A DNA stretch of 6,286 nucleotides from Armatimonadota bacterium (GCA_026392135.1 JAPLCR010000315.1:1-6286), one strand, 5' to 3'. Positions 1 to 6,114 are shown, numbered from the stretch's first letter. The notes: a model not told the origin generated them from the letters alone. Program-made: numbers and translations.

Positions 1-677
1 AGCATGGCTCCACAAGCGGGAGCTTCGTAAGCCCTCATATTCAGCTCGCCACGAATACTACGGTTGAAGACGATTTTGGCGCGATTCATCATCCGCACAT
101 AGTCCTCACCATAAAGACCACTTGTCAATACGACGTTGTGCCTCTCTGTAAGACGCGCCACTCGCGCCAACCATAATGCTCGCTCCTGTTGCACCGCATG
201 ATTAAAGTTTCCAATCATTAAGATGTCTACATCGCGTTCACAGGTGGGCAGGATACGGTGTAGCGCGGGGTCTTGCGCCCAAAGTAGTCCGTGAATTACC
301 TCCGTAAAGCCGGCGTTTCTAAGAAGTTCGCAGCCGCCTCTATCCGCAACGAGCAGGTCAAACGCCCCTCCCATGGTGTGAATCGTCTGCCCCCCCAGAT
401 TCCAGTCTCCGAACACGCCCACCGTAAGACAGTCTGCTTTCTCAATACCGATAGGAATAGGGTTGTATTCAGGACTCCAATGAATGTAGACCTCTGGTTT
501 CCAGCCTTGCGGACACCGCGCCAGAATTTCGTCGAAGGTCATACCCTTATGATAGGGAAACTGAGGATAGGCGAAGCCGAACGAGACTATCTCATCATCA
601 GAGGCTTCCCTTGCCGGCAAAGGGATATTCTGTTGTAACTCTGGACAGGAGAAACTATGTCCAACCAGTACGCGCAT
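1..677 (-). CDS. CgeB-like glycosyltransferase, 3' end beyond the window
   Basis: Translating leftwards from the ATG at 677-675 gives 225 uninterrupted codons to the window edge, so the C-terminal part is missing. The visible part resembles the CgeB-type glycosyltransferases (GT-B fold) found in surface polysaccharide and flagellin glycosylation loci. Residues 1-6 (MRVLVG) look like the first beta strand. DVDILMIGNF at 149-158 opens the second Rossmann domain. KIVFNRSIRGELNMRAYEAP (201-220) followed by ACG matches the nucleotide-sugar-binding segment of this family, with the conserved glutamate at 218. The protein probably acts in the cytoplasm and transfers an activated sugar; donor and acceptor cannot be read from the sequence. 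The start is supported by AAGGA at 685-689, 7 bases upstream of the ATG. It lies 49 bases after the stop of the methyltransferase/glycosyltransferase gene on the same strand, so the two are probably co-transcribed. Family assignment is from recalled motifs, not a search. Confidence 0.85.
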   Translation of the reverse strand, partial: MRVLVGHSFSCPELQQNIPLPAREASDDEIVSFGFAYPQFPYHKGMTFDEILARCPQGWKPEVYIHWSPEYNPIPIGIEKADCLTVGVFGDWNLGGQTIHTMGGAFDLLVADRGGCELLRNAGFTEVIHGLLWAQDPALHRILPTCERDVDILMIGNFNHAVQQERALWLARVARLTERHNVVLTSGLYGEDYVRMMNRAKIVFNRSIRGELNMRAYEAPACGAM

Positions 678-684
678 GATAGAT

Positions 685-689
685 TCCTT
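685..689 (-). promoter_or_regulatory. Ribosome binding site of the CgeB-like gene
   Basis: AAGGA on the minus strand, 7 bases before the ATG at 677-675. It fixes the start of the partial gene and matches the AAGGA used by the upstream gene in the same unit. The 49-base gap between the two genes shows no hairpin that would separate them. Confidence 0.6.
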
Positions 690-726
690 ATGTGGAGCGT
701 GGCTATTTTTTCAGAGGAGGAGCAGA

Positions 727-3684
727 TTAAAACCGTGCCCCCAAACGCTCGAACTCACTCAGCAGAGTTTTGGCGATATGGGAGTAGGTAAAGCTCTCTT
801 CGAGGTGCGTTCGCGCCCGTTGCCCCATCTCCTTTGCCGTTTTTCTATCCTCAAAGACCTCCCGCATCAGTTGACGCAGATGCGAAAGCGAAGGCTCTGC
901 CCAGCGGTGTCCCTGATACGTCGGAATTTCGCGCCAACTCGATTCGGGAACCTCCGTCAGCGTGTAGTCCAGAAGAAAACTGTTCTCCTCATTCATAAAG
1001 GCGGTCTGTCCGCTCCACCCCGTGCCGATAACGGGAAGCCCCATCGCCATCGCCTCCATAAAGGGACGCCCCCACCCCTCCCCGCGAGTCGGTAGTACAA
1101 AGCAGTCAGCGGCGCGATATAGGTTTGGCATCTGCGCGTCTGGGATATTTGTGTCTTGGAAAATGACGAGAGGGATACGGTTCAGGTCACAACCGACGCT
1201 CTCTGTCAGGTAGGTTGAAACCATATCTACAATTTTTTCGGTGGAGTAACCGAAAGAAGAGTGTGTCTTGATAGTGAGCGACACATCCTCACTCATGCTG
1301 AACTCCTCCACGAACGCCCTTATCAACACATCCCACCCTTTACGAATCTGCCAATCGAAGACAGAGAGGAAGTTATAGCCGCGTGCATCTTCGATACCTA
1401 GCGGGACACAGTTCGGGTTGTAGGGAGCTAAATCTATAGTTCCGGGTACGACACGTAGCTTTTCGGGACGCACTCCCGCAAAAGTAAACGTCTCACGGTT
1501 AAACTCTGTTGGAACCCATATCTCATCCATGCGGTTGCACGCCTCCACCCAGTCGGGGGGAAGCCTGTCCGTCTCGAACATCGTGCGCCCCACGTTCACT
1601 CGCGCCTGCGGGTCGCTTTGTAGGCTTGGCGCAAGGATATGCGATATGCGTACAGGGCTTGCTTGTGCAGGGGTTTGGAGGAGTTTTTGTAGGATACGTT
1701 CGCGTTCGCGAGGCAAAGCCGCCACCTTATTACTCCACCGCAACTCTCGTGCCGCCACGCTCACCCCCACTGATTCCAGGGCGAACAGAAAGTGCCTTGC
1801 CTCATCGGCGTACCCGCTAGGGTCTAGCAGAGGCGCAGACCAGATTACCGGAGAGAGCCTTGTCTGGTTTTGTGGCACAAACGTCGTGTTGAAGCCCGTT
1901 GTCAGAGTACGCAGTTGGCTTCGCAGGTCAGAGATTTTCGGAAAGTCGTTCATCGCCGTTGCTATCTCTAGGCGTAGACGAATAGCCTCCTCTTGTAACA
2001 CAGGGTTTGGAGCCAGTTTTAACGCGTCCTCCGCCTCTGCCACCGCCACCGGAGCCAGTCCCGAAGTAAATATGTCGCGGGAGTAGTTCATACTGCCGCG
2101 TGTTGCGTCTTCCGCACGTCCCATGTAATCGTAGGGTGCGTCTTCGGTGTCGTCCTCTACACGTACCTCAAAAGGATGCTCTTCATCCCAACTCACTTGC
2201 GTTGTGGTGAGGTTGCGGAAAGAGACCTCGAAAGCGCGTTGCACGTCGCCTTGCGTGTAGAGCAGGGGTATTATCGCGCTATGAAATGGCATTCTATCGA
2301 AGGGCTTGCGCTTAAAGACGATAGTGCGTGTTTCCGCCTCCCACTCTATTACCCAGCGGTGGGAAGGATGACCGTAGAAGCACTCCCAGACGGTGTTGGG
2401 TGTCTCAAGAAAGCCCCGTTTCGCCACACGCTGTAGCTCCTTACAGGCGAGCGCAGGGTTCATAACGTGTTCTAACACCATGCGGCAACAGGCGACATCA
2501 AAGGCTTTGGTGGCAAAGGGAAGCCTCTGTACATCTCCGCAGACGAGCGGCTTCTCGCGGCTAATCGTCAGCCCCTGCCTATGCGCCCCTTCAAAAACAT
2601 CAAAATCAATACTCACGTCGGCGCGTTTTAGGGGTCTCTGCCCGCCGCCCACATCCAACACCGTGTCGGTAGGCGTTATCCCCATATCGTCTGCAAGGCG
2701 TGCGTCGAAGTTCACAAATGCGTAGTAGACTTTGCCCGCAAAGTTCGTTTTAATGTCTTCCATATCTTCACGCATCGGTGGAAGCAGTTCAAGGTGAAGG
2801 GGGCTAGCAGCATTGGGAATTGCCCGCGCATTCTTCTTAAAACCTTCGTGCGTAGGGGCAAGTTGGGAGGCTTCATGAAAAGCCTTATTCGCCTCTGTAT
2901 AGCGGTTGAGCATCCATAGAACACAGCCTAGTGTATTCTGGGCTATCGCGGAGTGAGGGTTCAGCATAACTGCCTGCTCTGCGTCGGGTAGTAGTAAAAT
3001 GGGTGGGATATTCCCAAAGCGCACGCCCTGAATAGCGCGGTCGAGGTGCGCCTCTGCGCGTTGTTCGGGGTCGTCGGGGTCGTAGCCGTCGGGGTCGTCC
3101 TCCACCCGATAGACGAAACCTATCTCCCATGCGAACTGCGTGTGCGTTACGTTACGATAGGCGTGTTCCCACGCAAAGCGATAGTCTGCGTCGTTGTGTA
3201 GCCGCCCACGTAAGGCGTGTCGGAATATCGAACGCCCGAACGGCTTACGCCGAAACACAAGAGCCTCTTTGCCTTCCCTGTCTTTCTCCACCGACACCAG
3301 CCAGCGGTGCGCGGGATCGCCTCCCAAGTACTCATTGAGCGGGGAGGGGGCTTCGAGAAAACCACGAGGTGCAACCGTTTGAAGTCTCTCACACAGGGCG
3401 GCGGGGTCAGGCGCGGAAGCCAATCCTTGCCGAATCAATACGAAATCGTACTCCGCTTGTGAGAGAAGCGGGCGAGTAGCATCAACCTCCAGAACACGCT
3501 CGGTGAGGTTCACGTCTAACAGCCTTTTGAGCAGTTCAGGCTGTAACACTGGGTAGTTACGCCCCTGAAAGTTGGTGAGAGGGAGTGTACGCGACTTGCG
3601 CTCAAAATAGAGGGTCTGCGGCGTACTCCAAAGTACGTTGGTATCGGTAAGCGTAGGCTGTGTCAGGGTTTGAGTAACGGTCAT
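727..3684 (-). CDS. Fusion protein: duplicated methyltransferase modules plus GT4 glycosyltransferase
   Basis: This gene encodes 985 residues without a signal peptide or membrane segment, so a cytoplasmic enzyme. Residues 45-197 are a shortened methyltransferase-like module that has lost the glycine-rich SAM loop. Residues 231-282 form a TPR-like helical segment. Residues 340-512 are a class I SAM-dependent methyltransferase: motif I TVLDVGGG at 341-348, GDVQRLPF at 383-390, and CRMVLEHV at 400-407. Residues 107-197 and 423-512 are recognisable copies, sharing RGFLE, HRW, RKPF and VEDD in the same order. A helical linker (about 545-595) leads to a GT4 glycosyltransferase at about 612-980, with RVVPGTIDL (744-752), RKGWDVL (781-787) and the E-x7-E pair E869/E877 in EGWGRPFME. 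An aspartate-rich linker follows the first module. The ATG at 3684 is preceded by AAGGA at 3693-3697. The protein probably adds a sugar and a methyl group during surface glycan or appendage glycosylation; substrates are unknown. It leads into the CgeB-like gene downstream. Confidence 0.9.
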   Translation of the reverse strand: MTVTQTLTQPTLTDTNVLWSTPQTLYFERKSRTLPLTNFQGRNYPVLQPELLKRLLDVNLTERVLEVDATRPLLSQAEYDFVLIRQGLASAPDPAALCERLQTVAPRGFLEAPSPLNEYLGGDPAHRWLVSVEKDREGKEALVFRRKPFGRSIFRHALRGRLHNDADYRFAWEHAYRNVTHTQFAWEIGFVYRVEDDPDGYDPDDPEQRAEAHLDRAIQGVRFGNIPPILLLPDAEQAVMLNPHSAIAQNTLGCVLWMLNRYTEANKAFHEASQLAPTHEGFKKNARAIPNAASPLHLELLPPMREDMEDIKTNFAGKVYYAFVNFDARLADDMGITPTDTVLDVGGGQRPLKRADVSIDFDVFEGAHRQGLTISREKPLVCGDVQRLPFATKAFDVACCRMVLEHVMNPALACKELQRVAKRGFLETPNTVWECFYGHPSHRWVIEWEAETRTIVFKRKPFDRMPFHSAIIPLLYTQGDVQRAFEVSFRNLTTTQVSWDEEHPFEVRVEDDTEDAPYDYMGRAEDATRGSMNYSRDIFTSGLAPVAVAEAEDALKLAPNPVLQEEAIRLRLEIATAMNDFPKISDLRSQLRTLTTGFNTTFVPQNQTRLSPVIWSAPLLDPSGYADEARHFLFALESVGVSVAARELRWSNKVAALPRERERILQKLLQTPAQASPVRISHILAPSLQSDPQARVNVGRTMFETDRLPPDWVEACNRMDEIWVPTEFNRETFTFAGVRPEKLRVVPGTIDLAPYNPNCVPLGIEDARGYNFLSVFDWQIRKGWDVLIRAFVEEFSMSEDVSLTIKTHSSFGYSTEKIVDMVSTYLTESVGCDLNRIPLVIFQDTNIPDAQMPNLYRAADCFVLPTRGEGWGRPFMEAMAMGLPVIGTGWSGQTAFMNEENSFLLDYTLTEVPESSWREIPTYQGHRWAEPSLSHLRQLMREVFEDRKTAKEMGQRARTHLEESFTYSHIAKTLLSEFERLGARF
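3064..3097 (-). repeat. Short in-gene repeat encoding an Asp/Pro linker
   Basis: The plus-strand unit TCGGGGTCG occurs three times (3064-3072, 3074-3082, 3089-3097) inside the fusion gene. It encodes DPDGYDPDDPEQ at residues 197-208, directly after the degenerate module. The second module has only a weakly acidic stretch in the same place, so the repeat may have expanded by slippage. It is probably a flexible acidic linker; calcium binding is possible but unsupported. Confidence 0.5.
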
Positions 3685-3692
3685 GGCGTTTT

Positions 3693-3697
3693 TCCTT
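3693..3697 (-). promoter_or_regulatory. Ribosome binding site of the fusion gene
   Basis: AAGGA on the minus strand, 8 bases before the ATG at 3684-3682. It supports this start for the 985-residue protein. A possible -10 box (GATAAT, minus strand, 3720-3725) lies upstream, but no matching -35 box is visible, so the promoter of this unit is not resolved. Confidence 0.6.
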
Positions 3698-3844
3698 GAG
3701 GATTACAGTTCACCCTAGTATTATCGGAATTCGTATAAAAAGAACTCAGTGGTTTCTCTAAGGGACTCTCTGTAGTTAAATTGTTCCAAAACCTCTAGGG
3801 AAAGAGCGGCTATCGCCCAACAAAACCGCCTACCGCCCTAGTCA

Positions 3845-3870
3845 CCCCTCGCCCAGAATTGGGAGAGGGG
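3845..3870. repeat. Palindromic dispersed-type repeat (GGGGA-rich)
   Basis: CCCCTCGCCCA (3845-3855) and TGGGAGAGGGG (3860-3870) are inverted copies with one mismatch around a GAAT loop. Together with the flanking TCACC and the ACGGGGG tail this resembles the intergenic 'CTCACCCC..GGGAGAGGGG' palindromes scattered in many bacterial genomes. It could form a stem in RNA, but lacks a U tract and sits far from either gene end, so a dispersed repeat is more likely than a terminator. Its right flank is interrupted by the adjoining element. Confidence 0.65.
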
Positions 3871-3877
3871 ACGGGGG
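3867..3877 (+). repeat. Left copy of 11-bp target site duplication
   Basis: GGGGACGGGGG, identical to 4025-4035. Its first four bases are the end of the right arm of the palindrome at 3845-3870, so the insertion landed at the edge of that repeat. Confidence 0.75.
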
Positions 3878-4024
3878 CATATGCGCTAACTTAGCAGAGA
3901 AAGTATTCTAATGTCTACTTATTTTTCGGCTTGCTTCAGAATACCCTAATCTAAAAGCCATTCAGACTTCCCCTGAATAAAGCAGACTGAATTCTACTGG
4001 TGTATCGTTAAGTTAGCGCATATT
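3878..4024. mobile_element. MITE-like element with 15-bp TIRs and 11-bp direct repeats
   Basis: ATATGCGCTAACTTA at 3879-3893 is repeated exactly in inverted orientation at 4009-4023; the outermost bases (C at 3878, T at 4024) do not match. The 147-bp unit is flanked by an identical 11-bp direct repeat, GGGGACGGGGG, at 3867-3877 and 4025-4035. This is the signature of a transposition event with target site duplication. No transposase frame is present, so it would be non-autonomous. A duplication of 10-13 bp is typical of the IS4 family, but the TIR was not matched to a named element. Internal arms GTATTCT (3903-3909) and AGAATAC (3938-3944) could pair. Removing the unit and one copy of the repeat restores a continuous palindrome plus tail. 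Confidence 0.8.
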
Positions 4025-4035
4025 GGGGACGGGGG
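4025..4035 (+). repeat. Right copy of 11-bp target site duplication
   Basis: GGGGACGGGGG, directly after the right inverted repeat and identical to 3867-3877. The sequence then continues with TAAGGGC, as expected for the interrupted tail of the palindromic repeat. Confidence 0.75.
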
Positions 4036-4192
4036 TAAGGGCTTCTGGTTTTCAAGTGGAACATCTATTCTGACGTGGTTTTTCTAAGAGAAAGAAAGAG
4101 AGGCGGTAGAATGTGAGAATCGCGCTCGGAGTAGAGTTATGCTCCTATTACATAAGACGACACTCAGTTTCTTTATTTTTTGCAATACGGAT

Positions 4193-4222
4193 AATACTTG
4201 TTTGACAAAAGACAAGTGTATT
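4193..4222. promoter_or_regulatory. Inverted repeat over the -35 box, candidate operator
   Basis: ACTTGT (4196-4201) and ACAAGT (4212-4217) are inverted with a 10-base spacer. The outer AATAC (4193-4197) and GTATT (4218-4222) are also inverted, with a two-base offset. The repeat is centred on the TTGACA hexamer at 4202-4207, where a bound regulator would block polymerase. No regulator gene is visible in the window, so an operator role is inference only. Confidence 0.35.
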
Positions 4223-4230
4223 GATACAAT
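4202..4230 (+). promoter_or_regulatory. Sigma-70-type promoter of the secreted-protein unit
   Basis: TTGACA (4202-4207) is a perfect -35 box, followed by exactly 17 bases and TACAAT (4225-4230), five of six matches to TATAAT. Transcription would start near 4237 and give a leader of about 73 bases before the ATG at 4310. It is the best promoter-like match noticed in the window and is oriented toward the two rightward genes. Confidence 0.7.
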
Positions 4231-4309
4231 GAGATTGAGACAGTATCGCCTGTATTTTCCCTGCTACTTGCACAACCGACCTTCAACCATCTGAATAGGA
4301 ACAAACGGA

Positions 4310-4774
4310 ATGAAAAAACCTCTTTTTTTGTTATGCACCCTTGCCCTTTTGTTTTGCGGCACTGGAAAGGCGAAGGCGCAGTTCCAGAACTATATCCCTT
4401 ACGACAATGCCCCCCTCTTAATAGGTATTGCAGAGGCTCCCAAAACTGTCAAAGTAAGCACTTATGTCATTTATGCTGTCTCTGTAACGGATTCTGATGA
4501 CTGGTATATGCAAGGGGGCGGACACATTAAGGTGTACGACGTTAAGACTCGTGTACGTCCAAACGCTATTCGAAGTATGGTTCTTAGCACTGTAACAGTC
4601 AATTTACGCGGCACGTCTCTCTTTACCTCAATATGGGATGTAGTAGGGATGGCTATAGCCACACCTGGTGTCTATGCGGATTCATGGTCTGGTTATAATG
4701 ACCGCAGCCATGAAACAGACAAACTGTACGATAGCGAATATGCTTTTAACCAAACGGTGGTTATTACCAACTAA
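4310..4774 (+). CDS. Secreted protein of unknown function (154 aa)
   Basis: The family is not recognised. Residues 1-23 form a clear signal peptide: a KK start, a hydrophobic core (LFLLCTLALLF) and an AKA cleavage motif before Q24. The cysteine at 16 lacks a lipobox, so this is a secreted or periplasmic protein rather than a lipoprotein. The mature part, about 131 residues, has no cysteine, is rich in V/T/Y, and alternates in a way that suggests beta strands, with a glycine run in DDWYMQGGGHIKVYDV (63-78) and a D/Y-rich tail. AGGA at 4297-4300, 9 bases before the ATG, supports the start, and a good promoter lies about 80 bases upstream. The stop is followed after 12 bases by the next start, so it is probably in an operon with the broken STN gene, and the two exported products may work together. 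Confidence 0.8.
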   Translation: MKKPLFLLCTLALLFCGTGKAKAQFQNYIPYDNAPLLIGIAEAPKTVKVSTYVIYAVSVTDSDDWYMQGGGHIKVYDVKTRVRPNAIRSMVLSTVTVNLRGTSLFTSIWDVVGMAIATPGVYADSWSGYNDRSHETDKLYDSEYAFNQTVVITN

Positions 4775-4775
4775 C

Positions 4776-4781
4776 GGGAGG
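4776..4781 (+). promoter_or_regulatory. Strong ribosome binding site that sets the start at 4787
   Basis: GGGAGG, 5 bases before the ATG at 4787-4789. It is the strongest Shine-Dalgarno sequence on the plus strand here. Its presence argues that translation of the STN gene begins at 4787 with a signal peptide and not at the TTG at 4927, which has no comparable site. Confidence 0.7.
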
Positions 4782-4786
4782 TTACT

Positions 4787-4930
4787 ATGTGGCACGCAGT
4801 CATTCTCATCTTTGCTCTTTCACAAGGCACCTCTACGCCCCAGCCCTCCCCTGTACCTGAAAAACAGGCGTTTGAGAAACCAGAAGGGCGCAAAAGAAAA
4901 TCACCGTCAAAATTGAAGGTGCAACCTTGA
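4787..4930 (+). pseudogene. 5' fragment of the STN-module gene (signal peptide, frame 2)
   Basis: This 47-codon frame starts at an ATG with a strong GGGAGG site and encodes a short signal peptide (MWHAVILIFALS), a proline-rich linker (TPQPSPVPEK) and then a basic tail that fits no domain. It ends at TGA 4928-4930, inside the next frame. The same DNA read one base back, open from 4876 after a TGA, gives KKITVKIEGATLTEAL, the expected first strand and helix of an STN module. The two frames therefore look like one gene split by a one-base loss somewhere between about 4876 and 4900, perhaps at the A runs 4892-4895 or 4897-4900. Restoring one base would give a 350-residue exported protein. A -1 programmed frameshift at the AAAA run or a sequencing error are alternatives. 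Confidence 0.65.
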
Positions 4931-5838
4931 CGGAAGCACTGGAAGAGATAAGTAAGCAAGTGAAGTTCAACTACGTTACGGATGCGTATGTAAACGACAC
5001 TTTCGTAACTAACATCAACATAGAAGAGGCTCCGCTTGAGGTGGTTATTCCACAGTTGGCGGATATATATGGGCGTAATGCTGCTCTCCTTAACGGGGTT
5101 GTAGTGTTTAGTGATTCGCGTTGGGTCTCGCGTAACAGGCTGGAATCGAACCTTATCAAGGCACAGACGATGGGTTGGAAAGGGGAGGGTAGTTACCAAG
5201 CCAGCCGATACAATGGGGAGGGACTATCTGAAAGTGCGGCGGTGAACTTCCAGCAGAAGGCAAATAAAAAGAAGCCGCTCCAACTTCCTGCCGCGCAGGT
5301 GGATATTCAGGCGAAGCGCATCTCTATCGGCAAATTCCTCCAACGATTTACAAAAACAAGCGGATGGACGGCAGGCATTGAGTTTGAACTCGCAGAGAGA
5401 CGCATCTCCGTCGGAATGAACCACGTCACCCCCGCACAGGTCATAGAGGCGATAACCTATCTCGTAAACGCAAAGCAAAAACTGACTATTGAGCAGAGCG
5501 AAGACCAGAAGCTGTTGGATATGGCGCAACTTGACCACAGATTAGAGAGGCAGAAACTCTCGGATGCCCTCACAGAGAAACTTTTGTCGCAATTAAGCAA
5601 GGAGCAAAAAGAGGCTTTAGCGATGGGTAAAGAGGTTCCTATCTCTCTCAAGTCGCTCCCACCGGAACTACGTGACCTCGCTTCTGATTATATCAGGCAG
5701 TCCGCACAAGGGATGAACCCTCCCTTCAACTTGGATATTAGCAAAATCGGCGATTCGAACGTCGTCTTCCTGCCGCCTCCAAGCAGTTGTTTAGGTGCAG
5801 ATGCCTATTTGCCGGATGGAACAATCCTCCACTTTTAA
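4876..5838 (+). CDS. Periplasmic protein with two STN-like modules, main fragment
   Basis: The frame is open from 4876. The first usable start is TTG at 4927, giving 303 residues, but this cuts off the first strand of the first module (ITVKIEGATL, 4900-4929), so the true start is probably the ATG at 4787 in another frame. Numbered from the TTG, the first STN-like module runs to about residue 62, with FVTNINIEEAPLEVV (26-40) as its second strand and helix and GVVVF (57-61) as its closing strand. A second module lies at about 124-190, with VDIQAKRISIGKFLQRF (125-141) and RRISVGMNHVTPAQVIEAIT (158-177). A charged helical segment follows (190-260), then a proline-containing tail. STN modules occur at the N-termini of secretins and TonB-dependent receptors, but no secretin or barrel domain follows, so this is a stand-alone STN protein of unknown role. 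A hairpin closes the unit 17 bases after the stop. Confidence 0.75.
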   Translation, partial: ETRRAQKKITVKIEGATLTEALEEISKQVKFNYVTDAYVNDTFVTNINIEEAPLEVVIPQLADIYGRNAALLNGVVVFSDSRWVSRNRLESNLIKAQTMGWKGEGSYQASRYNGEGLSESAAVNFQQKANKKKPLQLPAAQVDIQAKRISIGKFLQRFTKTSGWTAGIEFELAERRISVGMNHVTPAQVIEAITYLVNAKQKLTIEQSEDQKLLDMAQLDHRLERQKLSDALTEKLLSQLSKEQKEALAMGKEVPISLKSLPPELRDLASDYIRQSAQGMNPPFNLDISKIGDSNVVFLPPPSSCLGADAYLPDGTILHF

Positions 5839-5855
5839 CCTCTATAGGCGGCTGA

Positions 5856-5897
5856 CCAAAGAAGCAACCTCTCCTTGAGAGCAGGTTGCTTCTTTGG
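5856..5897 (+). terminator. Hairpin at the end of the secreted-protein unit
   Basis: CCAAAGAAGCAACCT (5856-5870) and AGGTTGCTTCTTTGG (5883-5897) are perfect 15-bp inverted arms around a 12-base loop, 17 bases after the TAA of the STN gene. No clear U tract follows; the U-rich part is inside the 3' arm. It probably acts as a transcription terminator or as a 3'-end stabilising hairpin. Confidence 0.65.
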
Positions 5898-6012
5898 GTA
5901 TTGGGACTATTTGTAACAGCCCTCATTCCGCCCCTCTTTTTTTAGCCCTGCCGGCTTCACTTCTGAACATAAGAGTTCAGGGTTGTGGGAATCTTGACAT
6001 AACCTCACCCAA

Positions 6013-6034
6013 CCTCTCCTTCGCAAAGGAGAGG
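6013..6034. repeat. Perfect palindrome within the second MITE
   Basis: CCTCTCCTT (6013-6021) and AAGGAGAGG (6026-6034) pair perfectly around CGCA. With the preceding AACCTCACCC it belongs to the same general kind of CCTCACCC/GGAGAGG palindrome as the one at 3845-3870. It lies near the left end of the TA-flanked element, either as part of it or as an earlier nested insertion. Confidence 0.65.
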
Positions 6035-6087
6035 AGTCTTAGCGGTTTGAGATTACAAGCCTATGTGCGTCACTCCAAGTTTGGGGC

Positions 6088-6114
6088 TTTTTTGCATTTT
6101 TTGCGTTTTATGCG
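6088..6114 (+). repeat. T-rich 9-bp tandem repeat
   Basis: Three units, TTTTTTGCA, TTTTTTGCG and TTTTATGCG, follow each other without gaps, and a fourth partial copy (GTTTTA) continues to 6120. The repeat lies just inside the right inverted repeat of the TA-flanked element, where transposases often bind subterminal repeats; that role is speculative. Confidence 0.5.

Larger units (their letters stand above)
3685..4309. other. Divergent intergenic region without a gene
   Basis: These 625 bases separate the leftward glycosylation unit from the rightward secreted-protein unit. No open frame with a ribosome binding site and plausible protein was seen on either strand. The region holds a palindrome (3845-3870), a MITE-like element with an 11-bp direct repeat (3867-4035) and the promoter of the rightward unit (4202-4230). 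The stretches 3726-3840 and 4036-4190 show nothing recognisable beyond short chance-level inverted repeats. Confidence 0.7.

Noticed and set aside
291..638. 115-codon plus-strand open frame at the left edge
   Set aside because: It is antisense to the CgeB-like gene, which is uninterrupted over the same stretch and shows family motifs.
713..720. AGAGGAGG on the plus strand between the two leftward genes
   Set aside because: It resembles a ribosome binding site but no plausible plus-strand gene starts after it; the region is antisense to the end of the fusion gene.
1529..2086. 185-codon plus-strand open frame
   Set aside because: It lies fully antisense to the fusion gene, whose translation shows clear methyltransferase and glycosyltransferase motifs. 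The plus-strand product has no domain pattern and no ribosome binding site.
3720..3725. GATAAT on the minus strand as the -10 box of the glycosylation unit
   Set aside because: No acceptable -35 hexamer lies 16-18 bases upstream, so it is not listed as a promoter.
3830..4109. CTACCGCC (3830-3837) and GGCGGTAG (4102-4109) as outer inverted repeats of a larger element
   Set aside because: Only 8 bases match, no direct repeat flanks them, and the inner 147-bp unit explains the structure better.
4668..4916. 82-codon plus-strand frame bridging the two rightward genes
   Set aside because: It overlaps the end of the 154-residue gene and the signal peptide of the STN gene in a third frame and has no export or domain features.
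4771..5199. 142-codon minus-strand open frame
   Set aside because: It is antisense to the STN gene and has no recognisable protein pattern.
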